Source of the DNA: Allacma fusca
Taxonomy: Eukaryota; Arthropoda; Collembola; Symphypleona; Sminthuridae
DNA length: 64,000 nt
Direction: 5' to 3'
NCBI GenBank assembly: GCA_947179485.1
Contig: OX359245.1
Coordinates: 77,363,067 to 77,427,066, forward strand
This document shows positions 47,201 to 55,861 of this stretch, one piece after another; position 1 is the first letter of the stretch; each line of letters starts with the position of its first letter. A program made the position numbers and the translations under genes. The notes under the pieces are model-generated. The model was not told the DNA's origin, searched no databases, and worked only from the letters and a program-made list of their open reading frames with translations.

Positions 47201-50200
47201 AGTTTTATCATTTTACAGGAAGGAGAGGAGACTCACTCACTTAATTACTATTAAAAATCTCTGGGCACAAAAACTCGTTAGGCCGGCCTGCCTGCCGCTC
47301 CTCTTGAGAAAAAAAATATTTCCTAGGTGTTAAATGCTCTGAGAGCTGTTCCGGGAGGAAATACTAAACGGGTCATGGGGTTCTTGGATTTTGTGGAAAA
47401 CACGTCTTAGTCAATGGGATTATGAACATTTTTCCAATCTACTTATTATAGGGCTTTAGTTACGCTGACAAAATGTTAATGCTTAATAAATGTGAGGACT
47501 CACTTTAGCAAAGCCCAGGCCGGGTGTGATCTGCTCCATATCTGGATGTCTCCTCCAAACTGAAATACATACAAAGTTACTGTTTTTAAGAGGAGGCCAT
47601 TAATAGGGTTATTGATAAATTTCAAGTAAATTATAATTTTAAGTGAAACTTGACTTCAAACTCTAACTTATACAGGACTTTAAACTCAAACTTAAATAAA
47701 ATTTTATATCGAATTCCAAGTTAAACTTAAACTTGACTTTAAACTTAAAACTGAACTCGACTTCAAACTTAATCTTGAATTTAAACTCAAACTTAAACTT
47801 GAATTTAAACTCAAACTTAAACTTGAATTTAAATTTAAACTTAAACTTGAATTTAAACTCAAACTTAAACTTGAATTTAAACTTAAATTTAAACTCAAAT
47901 TTAGACTTGATTTTTAAATTGCAGCACACTTCAAACTTGACTTCAAACTCAAAGCTGAACAGACTCCAATACAAATTTTAACTTAAGTATAATCTGAAAC
48001 TTAAACTACATTTGAATCTGACACTTGAACTTAAGTATAATGTCACAACTGAGCTCAAGTTGAATCTTATACTTGAACTCCAATTCTATTTCACACTTGA
48101 GCTCAGGTAGAATTTTAAACTTGATATCAAGTTGAATTTTACAGAACTGAAATTGAATTTTACACTTGAACTTAAGTGAAACCATACACTTTTGACTTCA
48201 AACTCAAACCAAAAGTTATCTTCAAACTTCAACTCGACTTCGAATTCAAACCTTAACTTGACTTCAGACTTGAAGTTAGCATTACATTAATATTTAAGCT
48301 AGAATTTTGAAATTAAACCTAAACTTATCAAATTAACGTTAACTTCATATCTTCAACACAGACTTGAAGAACGAACAAACCCACACTTGAACTTGAAGAA
48401 AAAATCGTTTCCAAACATTATAAACTTCCTAAACTTGAAACACATTTAAGCTTCAGCTATTGTGTACAAACTAGAGCAATTATTACAGAAGTTACCATTG
48501 AATCAATACTACTGAATTTAAATTATTTAAGCTTGAATTTTTGAAGTGTTAAATTACAACTTGAAATTTCTAGTCTGAGTTTCATTAGAATTTAAACTTA
48601 TACTATGAGATATGGGAATCTATGGAACCTATAGTCACCGCTGTTTGTATTCCCACTCTTTCATTTCCGTTTTCTTCAGGCAATTTAATTTAGAGTTAAA
48701 TATTTTTTTTAAATTGATTTTCCCAACCCATAGAAAAGTTCTTTAAAATTCTCATGAATCAATACATCGCTCTTCAGTATACATTTATGAAATAGTCAAT
48801 TGAGTCAACCAAGTAACAGTCTTCCTATACTGCTTGAATGCTTACCCCCGCCATTATTCAAACTATAAATATTTTCAAAATTCACGCTCTTTAAAAATAG
48901 TCCAAGCCATAGCTACAAGCTATAAGCAAGCAATACGCCAAGAATTCATCGGAATTTCCAGCGATGCCAAAACTCTTCGACGCCATCGCGCTTCTCCTCC
49001 CGCATTTAATGATCCTACTCGGGGTCTGTGGTGTGGTCCTTTTAGTAGCTTGGATCTTCATGGACAGCGACCACTTGATTGTGGGCATGATCGTCACATT
49101 CATCGCTTCGGTGGGTTTCTGTCTCCTCGCTGCAGAGCAAATTCTTTGATGCGCATCGTCTGCATCGCTTAAAAACATCTTCTGCTTCGTCCATCGTCTT
49201 CATCACCCAAATACATACATGATCTCCATCGCCCATACACACGGTCTGCATCGTCCAGACTCGTCCTGTACATCTTCCGCACATCCGCATCGCCGGCACG
49301 CATAGTTTGCGTCGCCCACACTCATCGATTAAACCTCCCGGGCGCATCGGTTCCGTCTCCAGCCGTCTGCTTCGTCCAAACACGGTCTGTATCGCTACGC
49401 TCAGCGTTTACATCTCTCACGCGCGCCGTCTCCGTCACCGACATACATCGTCTGCTTCGCTTACACGCATCGTCTCCATAGACCACACACACGGTCTGCA
49501 TCGACCACACTCATCGTTTACATCTTCCCCCACATCGTCTTCGTCCCCTAGACAGATCGTCTGCAGCGCCCTAATACATCCTCAGCATCGCTCAAGTCCA
49601 TCCCTCACATGCATCGTTTGCATCGTTTGCATCGCTCTTCAAATATTACCTGAACGGAACCCATCCCAGCAGTATTATATCTGGAGCAGGAATTGATTTT
49701 TAATTTCGAACACTCCCTCTCACACTCAACTACAGTTCTCACGCTTGTCACATGTCAACAACGTCTCATTAGCCAGGACACACACAAGTAGCTAATTAAT
49801 TTCTCTTGTGTTTTAATTTTTTATTTTTTGCTCTCAACACACACACATGCTCTAAAAAAAACCTTCCAATTATTACCAACTTTGCGAAATAAATGTACAA
49901 GTGCAAGCTCTGTGGAGGATTTGCGGACGTTGATTTTAATGCACCTTTTCGCAATTCTGTGATTAGTCTTCTTGGGAGGGAGTCCGAGATTCAGCATGAA
50001 GTTTGAACGGTCCTATGATTAATGTGGAGGTACATATGTACGGGAGACTCTATAATACGAGGCTGTGTGGTTATATATAGGGTGTTGTGGGAACGGAGCT
50101 TTGATGATAGAGACATGCCTTTGGGGGAGCGGTTGGTGATTAATTATTTGGGTTCGATACTTGAGTCCGGAGAGAGAAAAAGAGAGAGAGACTTGGCTCA

Positions 50201-53200
50201 AGAATAATTAGCGTATTTGTATCCAAGTAATCACCTGAGCGGACTTTCCCACGCTATCTCCGTCTCCCTTTTCTATACTCTGCCAAGTAAGTCCGTCAGA
50301 TCCTATGCATTCTCATAGTCTAGAAGAATCTCTCGGTCTGACTCTTCTCGCTGGACCAGTCCGTGGAGTTATAAAAAAAGTGAGTAGCCGCCCATAACGT
50401 TCCACAACCACCATTTACCATTCCATTCAGCCCCTGCTTCCAAATTTACCACTTTTTTTTATTCCCGAGTAATCGAGACGCTCTGCCCAAGTCTGGCAAA
50501 GTGTGTCATCCCTTTTCTCTCTAATCTACAGTCTCACATCGTATATCCCTCTCTAGGGAAATATAAAGGCGAATCCAGCTATATGATATTTTTTTAAATT
50601 TCAGCTTCGATGCATCGGATGGAATATTTTTAGATTCGTTGGAATTAAATTTATTAAATTTTTTGATGATTATGTTTTCTTACCTTCTTGGAAATAACTG
50701 GCTTTGCGGACGTAGACACAAACGAGGGCCATGAGTTGAAGTTGGGAGAGACGCTGGCGGGTTGAGGGCGGGAGCGGGAGGAGTTCTCGAAGATTCGCGA
50801 TTTCGCTGTTGATCAGGTCCCGGCGGACTTTGCTCGCCCCTCTTGTGGACTTGTTCTCTTCGAAACTGCAAGAGAGAAAGGAAATTAATAGAGGTTTTAT
50901 GAGAATTGCATCGGTGATTCGTCGATTTGAAGGGAAATTGTTTCGATGCAGTTTCAATTTGAAGCAAAATTGTTTCGATGTAGTTTCAATTTAAAGGAAA
51001 ATTGTCTGAATGTAGCTTGGATTCTAGTTGTCTCGATGTGTTTTCTATTCAAAGTGAAATTATCTCGATGCGTTTTTGATTCAAAGCAAAATGGTCTCGG
51101 TGCATTTCGATTCAAAGTAAAATTGTCTCGATACATTTCGATTCAAAGCGAAATTGTCCTGGTGCATTTTGAGTCAAAGCAAAATTGGCTCGATGCGTTT
51201 TCGAATCAACTCGAAATTGTCTCGATGCGTTTTCGATTCAACTCGAAATTGTCTCGATTCATGTTGATTCAAAGCAAAATTGTCTCAATGCGTTTTCAAT
51301 TCAAAGCGAAATTGTCTCGATGCATGTTTAGTCAAAGCAAAATTGGCTCGATGCGTTTTCAATTCAAAGCGAAATTGTCTCGATGCATTTTGATTCAAAG
51401 CAAAATTGCCTCGAGGAAATTTTGATTAAAAGCATGTAATTGGTGTATTTTTAATTAAAAGGAAAATGTTATAGATGCAGTTTCGATTTAAAAAATGGTC
51501 TCGATGTAATTTTTGACATAAAACAAAATCGTCCAGTTGCATAATTTTCCGATGAAAGGAAAGTTGTCTGGATGGAATTCCCATTGAAAGGAAAATAGTA
51601 AAAGAGAGCGTGCCAATAATAATAAAGTGCCGGGACGTTCCTCTTCTATTGAAATGACATGTGTGTGGAGGGATGAGACGACATTGAGAAGGTCAAGGTT
51701 TCGAGATAAGGAAATGTAGGGCTGAGACAGAGCACGTGACTTCCACTCATATGAGTCTCCGTGGAGGATAAGGCTAATGTGAGAATGAGGAAGTGTGTGT
51801 GTGTGAGTTGGTGTCGTGCAGGAAGAGCACGCGATACTAATTCAGCCCGACCGCATTTCCTCTCACGTCCACCCGCCCATAGGAACACATGTGTGTACAT
51901 ATCACTCCATACCTACCGTATGTACTCACATGGAATTGTACATATGCAAGTGTAACTGTTAACACGCTATCCTTCAAATGGAGTGTGTAATAAAGGTCCA
52001 GGAATAAAATACATGTGGATGGATGACCTTGCCTCCTTGTGCCAGGGGACTCATTCAAGAGCTCATAAAGCCTCCACGTACAGGAGTTGTCATTGTGGGA
52101 GCGAAGAAAGGGAAAGTGCGTTGAAGGTCTTTGAAAGTCAAAGCCCGTGGTGTTAAGAGCTATCAGGACCTGCTCCGTATACAATTGGCTAATCATTGTC
52201 AAAGACTCCGCCGATGCCTCGTAAGACCTCATTTGACATGGGGATACATGCTTGGGTCGTTTATGTGTAAGCCAAGGTACTTCTGGATACTGCCGTTGTG
52301 TACAGGGGTCTAAATTCATTTTGAGGGGACATGTACTTATGTAAGGGAAGGGATTTTAGGAAATTAATTGTAGAAAGGTCAAGTGTTCGGGTCAACTTTT
52401 TAATTTAGTTTCATTTCTTGTTGTAAAGGTGAACAGCAGTTGCAGATCAATTTTGAAATTTTCAGGTCAAGTTTGAGTTTGATTATGAGGTCAAGTTCGA
52501 ATTTAAGTATGAGGTCAAATTTGAGTTTTAATATGAGGTCAAGTTTGAGTTTGAATACGAGGTCAAGTTTGAATTTAAGTATGAGATAAAATTTGAGTTT
52601 GAATATGATACGAGGTCAAGTTTGAGTTTGAGTACGAGGTCAAGTTTAAGTTTGAATACGAGGTCAGATTTGAATCTTCTTTTGAGGTCAGGGTTGAATT
52701 TGAGCATGAGATCAGGTTTGAAACTTTTTTTGAGGTCAAGTTTGAATTTAAGCATGAGGTTAAGCTTGAATTTGAGCTTGAGGTCACGTTTCTACTCTAG
52801 TAAAATTTTGAAGATTATTTTGAGGTCAAGTTCGAATCTGAGAATTAGATCACATTTAAATGCTTGATTTTAAGGTCAATTTTTAACATTACGTTGAGGT
52901 CAAGTTTAAATTCCAGGATGGGTTTAGTTTTGACTTTCAGGTCAATTTTATTTTTTAAGTTGAAGTCAAGTTTATACTTGATTTCCAGGTTAATTTTTAT
53001 TATTGTCTTGAGGTCCAGTTTGTATTTCGGTGTTATGTCAAGTTTACATTTTATTTTGAGGTCAACTTTGGACTTGGTTTTCAGGTCAATTTTTAATATT
53101 ATGTTTATAACAAATTTGACTTTAAAATCCGGACTAATTTGAAATTAATCTCGAGATCGAGTGCAAATAGAATTTAGGTTTATAGACTCAAGTTTAAGTG

Positions 53201-55861
53201 ACCTGGAATTTCAGGGTCAATGAAAAATATTTTGGAGGGAAAAGTAAAAGAAAAAAGTTACACGGGACGTTGTACTTTAGGATTTGGATGTGATTAGGAT
53301 TCAGGAGGCACACTCCCCGGACTTGCTCCATTCGAATGATACGCTTAGCCTTTGCCTAATGATCCTGTCAATGCTCAGTGTCCGGACCCCCACATTCCCA
53401 CAGTTTATGAGTCGGTGATTTTTTTTTTGCAAAAGGAGAGGTTCCCTACGTCTTTTATATGGGCAGAGTGGATTTAGAGTATTTAGTATTCCATTTAGTA
53501 TTATGGACTTTAAGGTGGGAATAAAAGGACGATGAGAGGGGAGAGGATTATGTGCGATTAGAAGAGGCCGCCTGGAGTAGGGTCTCGGAGTGCCCCGGGG
53601 GAAGTGGCAGTGGTGCCAGGAGCAATTGCATCCGACGAGAGAGCTCCTTCACTCTGGACCAGGTCCACTTCACAAGTCTCGCATAAATTGCCGAGGAGCT
53701 GTATAAATTTAAATGGAGGGAAGCATATGAATGAGAGTTGGGACCCTACGGAGTTTATGGAATCTAAGGACAACAACAGTTTTCAAGACGAGCAATTTAA
53801 GAGTGGCGGGGAGTGAGGCTTCGCATCGGAACCAGTCCGATTCGGTTTCAAGTTCCAGTTCAAAGTGGAGCAGCAGTTTATGATCATTTTTTAGAGTTTC
53901 TATTTAAAATAAGTCCCATTTCAGTTTCATGTCAGAGGGGGCATGTCAAGTTCAAGTGCGAATTCAGGTTTGAGTTCAAGTACGAGTTCAAATTTGTGTT
54001 TGGACTTCAGACTTGAGATTCGAGTGCGAATTTAAACTTGGATTTGAAGTTCAGATTAGAATTTGGAGTTTAAGTGCGAATTTAGGTTTGAGTTTGAGGA
54101 TCAAGTGTAAATTAAAATTGGAGTTTGGAGGTTCAAGTGTGAGTTTAAATTGAAGTTTGGGAATCAAGTGCGAATTAAAATTGAGGTTCGAGGTTCAAGT
54201 GCGAATTCAAATTTGGGTTTGGGATTCAAGTGTGAAATTAGATTCGAGTTTGAGGTTCAAATGGGAATTTAAATTCGAGTTTGAAGTTCAAGTGCGAATT
54301 TAAATTCGAGTTCGAGGTTCAAATGAGAATTTAAATTCCATTTTGAAGTTCAAGTGCGAATTCAAATTCGAGTTCGAGGTTCAAATGGGAATTTAAATTG
54401 GAGTTTGAGATTCAAGCCCAAATTAGATTTTGAGCTTGAAGTTCAGATTCAAATTTCAAATTCAACAGCTAAATGAATTCGAGCTTGAAGTTCCAGTGTG
54501 ATTTAAATTTGAGTTTAAAATTCAAGTACAATTTAAAATTTCGAGTTCAAGTGCGAATAAAAAAATTATGTTTGAGCTTCAAGTGTGAATTTAAATTTGA
54601 GTTTGATATCCATATTACAATTTTGAATTAAAGTGAGAACTAAATTTGAACTTAAATTTCAAGTGCGAGTGCAAATTTGATTTTCAAGTTCAAGTGCGAA
54701 TTCAAATTCAAATTGAATTATGTGTGCAAATTAAATTCGAATTTAAAATTCAATTGAAAATTCAATTGAAAAAATTCCATTTTGAATCTCAAACCCAGCT
54801 TCAAGTTCCAACTTTTCAAGTCCGCACTTGTCCATTTAATTTACAACTTAAAATTTCACCCTAATCTGTCACTTTCAAGTTGAAGTGAACTTGAATCTCA
54901 AGTCAAGTCGAGTTTTATCCACTGATCTGACCCCACACTCCATGTCCATATCAAATGACATACTCAAATAATTATAAGTACTATTACTTCCAAAACTCCA
55001 ACTCATTCCCGAATCAAACTTGAACTCCAACTTCGAGTATGACCTCAAGTTGGAACGTCTAAAACTCCCTAAATGACAATAAAAATCCCTAGATCTCGAG
55101 CCCGGTCTCAGCCCCTCCTGCCCTGGAAGACAAGAGCAGTATTTCCCAGGAGTCTGGTCCAATGCCGGGAATGAGGGAATTATTATTGCGTGGTGATTAC
55201 CGTCCATTGCTCATCTCATCAAAGGCATCTCCGCTCATCATATGATGTGAGAATGATGAGAACACGTTAGACCACTCCAAAAACCTGAAAACACACACCT
55301 TCCCCCAACTCTCCACGTTCCCAGAGAGCAACTGCTTTTTTCCCATTTACGACCATGCTCCCCAACAATCCTCTCATTTCCCACCATCCCCACCCAACAC
55401 ACAGCAATACATATCTACTCAGAAAAAAAATCTCTCTTAGAAAATAAATGGGAAAAACATCACTCAAACATATTTCCACAGCCTCCAAAAATTCCAACTC
55501 ATTTTTCCACCCATTTAAATCCAACTTTCATAAAAATCCCTCAAAATTACATAAAAACTTTCCAAAATCCCCCTCAAAACTGACCCTCATCCGATACATC
55601 GGACCTGAACTGTAAGTATTCACATCGGAAAATTTTTGCAAAAATTTCACTTTACCCCAATTTTTTCCCCCAAAATAATAAATCCAAAATGTATAATAAG
55701 CTCAAACCTAGGACCAAAGTTTCTGGATCCAAATCTTAGGAATACAATCTAACAGGACGGAATAGTAAATACGAATGAGAGATGAGCTAAAGGATGCGGA
55801 TTGAGTCTCCAATTCTTCCTCTGTATCTGTTCATACATACTTACTTGTTGGGCCGGAGCAT
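31076..55861 (-). CDS. dys: dysfusion/NPAS4-like bHLH-PAS transcription factor, gene B (complete)
   Basis: Nine coding exons, in transcript order: 55861-55845, 50865-50684, 47559-47504, 46789-46700, 37370-37179, 36489-36305, 35857-35751, 35340-35190, 32282-31076. Sum 2187 nt, giving 728 residues plus TGA. Residues ~7-66 are the bHLH (basic region [12 protein letters not shown], then helices [14 protein letters not shown] and [17 protein letters not shown]); PAS-A ~86-225, PAS-B ~230-326; the rest is the C-terminal region. The basic region and PAS motifs closely match dysfusion/NPAS4 (NPAS4 begins MYRSTKGASKARRD). Expected role: nuclear transcription factor dimerising with Tango/ARNT. All introns from the linker onwards coincide in position and phase with gene A. 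Introns total over 22 kb and are loaded with minisatellites. It could be called NPAS4-like instead of dys; with two copies, neither is clearly the ancestral one. Confidence 0.95.
32283..33480. repeat. CAAGTTTGA minisatellites; 30-bp unit at 32822-33110
   Basis: About nine near-perfect 30-bp copies of AAGTTTGAGGTCAAATTCAG + TTCTAGATTT, flanked by diverged GGGGTCAAGTTTGAATTTGG units. In gene B's last intron. The 125-169 codon frames here are repeat artefacts. Confidence 0.92.
33481..34149. other. gene B intron, nothing recognised
   Basis: Unique-looking sequence, no supported gene. Confidence 0.4.
34150..35170. repeat. GGGACATTTTTACAAG degenerate array, ~30 bp
   Basis: About 30 copies, best at 34215-34380 (CATTTTATGAGACACATTTT). 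Unrelated to the CAAGTT family. Confidence 0.88.
35190..35340 (-). CDS. dys: gene B exon 8: second part of PAS-B
   Basis: 151 nt after TTTTTTCAG, before [50 protein letters not shown]. Confidence 0.95.
35751..35857 (-). CDS. dys: gene B exon 7: first part of PAS-B
   Basis: 107 nt after TTTTTTTCAG, before [25 protein letters not shown], then [14 protein letters not shown]. Confidence 0.95.
35858..36304. other. gene B short intron
   Basis: Non-coding; no array. Confidence 0.6.
36305..36489 (-). CDS. dys: gene B exon 6: end of PAS-A
   Basis: 185 nt after AATTTCAG, before [38 protein letters not shown] and [15 protein letters not shown]. Nearly identical at nucleotide level to gene A in its last 98 nt. 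Confidence 0.95.
36497..37140. repeat. AACTTGACCTTAAACTCA minisatellite, 18 bp
   Basis: Seven near-perfect 18-bp copies at about 36585-36700, then diverged units. Occupies most of a 0.7-kb gene B intron. Confidence 0.92.
37179..37370 (-). CDS. dys: gene B exon 5: PAS-A middle
   Basis: Sixty-four codons after TTTGTTTCAG, before [25 protein letters not shown], a variable loop ([13 protein letters not shown]) and [19 protein letters not shown]. Confidence 0.95.
37755..38315. repeat. CTCACTTGAACTTGACCTCT minisatellite, 30 bp
   Basis: About 12 copies at 37790-38090, then three ~37-bp copies with TAACTTCACTAACAGTAAGC. Confidence 0.92.
38316..38944. other. gene B intron, nothing recognised
   Basis: No feature supported. 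Confidence 0.35.
38945..39600. repeat. 22-bp array TTCTCCAAAATTTTCTAGCA
   Basis: Ten or so nearly identical copies at 39105-39295, then a TTTGCTACC variant at 39340-39420. Confidence 0.93.
39601..40299. other. gene B intron, nothing certain
   Basis: Two overlapping open frames on the minus strand (39628-39945, 39788-40039) show no known motif. Confidence 0.35.
40300..41060. repeat. satellite-like tandem repeat, ~250 bp unit
   Basis: Partial copy to 40480, full copies 40481-40734 (254 bp) and 40735-40980 (246 bp), then a decayed start of a fourth. Shared blocks: CACATTATTTCACTAGACTT, ACATCTACAGGGAATAGCT, CCCTGCTCCTCCA, GTTGCCTGATCACTAAAGT. Confidence 0.92.
41061..42519. other. gene B intron, nothing recognised
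   Basis: GA-rich microsatellite at about 41942-41975. Confidence 0.35.
42520..43555. repeat. AACTTGAACTCAAACTTGAT minisatellites, 35 and 42 bp
   Basis: 35-bp units (TTGATCCCAATTTGATTCCA step) at 42880-43170, then four 42-bp units (TTGATTCCAACTTCATCC step) at 43270-43440. Confidence 0.92.
43556..44119. other. gene B intron, nothing recognised
   Basis: Overlapping open frames without known motifs. Confidence 0.35.
44120..44960. repeat. AACTCAAGTAAAATCTTAAA minisatellite, 24 bp
   Basis: Seven good copies at 44330-44470, diverged elsewhere (ACTCAAGTTGAATCTCACAC). Confidence 0.9.
44961..45449. other. gene B intron, nothing recognised
   Basis: No feature supported. Confidence 0.35.
45450..46620. 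repeat. ACTTGAAATTGGAACTTGGC minisatellites, 36 bp
   Basis: Five nearly identical 36-bp units at 46065-46260 and a second 36-bp type (CTCCAACTTCATTGGAAACT) at 46390-46505. Confidence 0.93.
46700..46789 (-). CDS. dys: gene B exon 4: start of PAS-A
   Basis: Ninety nt between TTGTAG and [17 protein letters not shown] then [19 protein letters not shown]. Same length as gene A's exon. Confidence 0.95.
46790..47503. other. gene B intron between linker and PAS-A exons
   Basis: Non-coding; no array. Confidence 0.5.
47504..47559 (-). CDS. dys: gene B exon 3: linker
   Basis: 56 nt after ATTTCAG, before GTGAGT. Reads V(split)[18 protein letters not shown]. Homologous in place and phase to gene A 2986-3047, which is two codons longer. 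Confidence 0.85.
47640..48580. repeat. AAACTCAAACTTAAACTTGA minisatellite, 24 bp
   Basis: Best at 47765-47905; looser ACTTGAA repeats up to 48580. Confidence 0.9.
48864..48871 (+). promoter_or_regulatory. TATA-like box upstream of the microprotein ORF
   Basis: TATAAATA 93-100 nt before the ATG at 48964; in AT-rich DNA such matches are common. Confidence 0.2.
48964..49149 (+). CDS. possible 61-residue two-helix membrane microprotein
   Basis: Reads [20 protein letters not shown], a first hydrophobic helix to about residue 32 (VVLLVAWIF), a short polar turn MDSDH, then a second helix [19 protein letters not shown] and AEQIL, then TGA. It lies in a gene B intron on the opposite strand. Base composition is richer in GC and less repetitive than around it. 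A TATAAATA at 48864 sits about 95 nt upstream, and -3 is a purine. Not recognised as any named family. It may be a real single-exon gene, an exon of something larger (CCAG lies just before the ATG), or chance. The minus strand is also open here, but that reading has no domain sense. Confidence 0.4.
   Translation: MPKLFDAIALLLPHLMILLGVCGVVLLVAWIFMDSDHLIVGMIVTFIASVGFCLLAAEQIL
49150..49640. repeat. CATCGTCTGCATCGCC minisatellite, ~27 bp
   Basis: Begins directly after the microprotein stop codon. TCTGCATCG / ACTCATCG / TACATC steps, about 18 degenerate copies. Confidence 0.82.
49641..50683. other. gene B intron, nothing recognised
   Basis: No feature supported. Confidence 0.35.
50684..50865 (-). 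CDS. dys: gene B exon 2: bHLH domain
   Basis: 182 nt between TCTTGCAG and GTAAGA. Carries the whole b[15 protein letters not shown] (basic), [15 protein letters not shown] (helix 1), then a loop (PPSTRQR) and [16 protein letters not shown] (helix 2), ending YFQE. No copy of this exon for gene A is in the window. Confidence 0.96.
50920..51600. repeat. AAATTGTCTCGATGCGTTTT minisatellite, ~32 bp
   Basis: About 20 copies with ATTCAAAGC, best at 51050-51410. Starts about 55 bp 5' of the bHLH exon in gene B sense, inside intron 1. Confidence 0.9.
51601..52399. other. gene B intron, nothing recognised
   Basis: One GAACACATGTGTGTACATA motif near 51883. Confidence 0.35.
52400..53230. repeat. GAGGTCAAGTTTGAGTTTGA minisatellite, 24-30 bp
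   Basis: Degenerate copies, read in the opposite sense (relative to gene B) from the 36-46 kb arrays. Confidence 0.88.
53231..53924. other. gene B intron, nothing recognised
   Basis: No feature supported. Confidence 0.35.
53925..54800. repeat. GTTCAAGTGCGAATTTAAAT minisatellite, 30 bp
   Basis: About 25 degenerate copies, best at 54225-54410. Confidence 0.9.
54801..55844. other. gene B first intron, start-proximal part
   Basis: Non-coding. A few residual CAAGTC repeats up to 54905. Confidence 0.4.
55845..55861 (-). CDS. dys: gene B exon 1: start codon exon (17 nt)
   Basis: Encodes MLRPN plus two bases of an Asn codon, then a near-ideal donor CAACAA|GTAAGTATG. The ATG is the first in frame after a TGA lying roughly 60 nt upstream, and joining to the bHLH exon gives [18 protein letters not shown] in frame. 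The family usually starts only a few residues before the basic region (NPAS4: MYRSTKGASK), which agrees. The 5' UTR continues upstream to an unseen start site. Confidence 0.85.
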
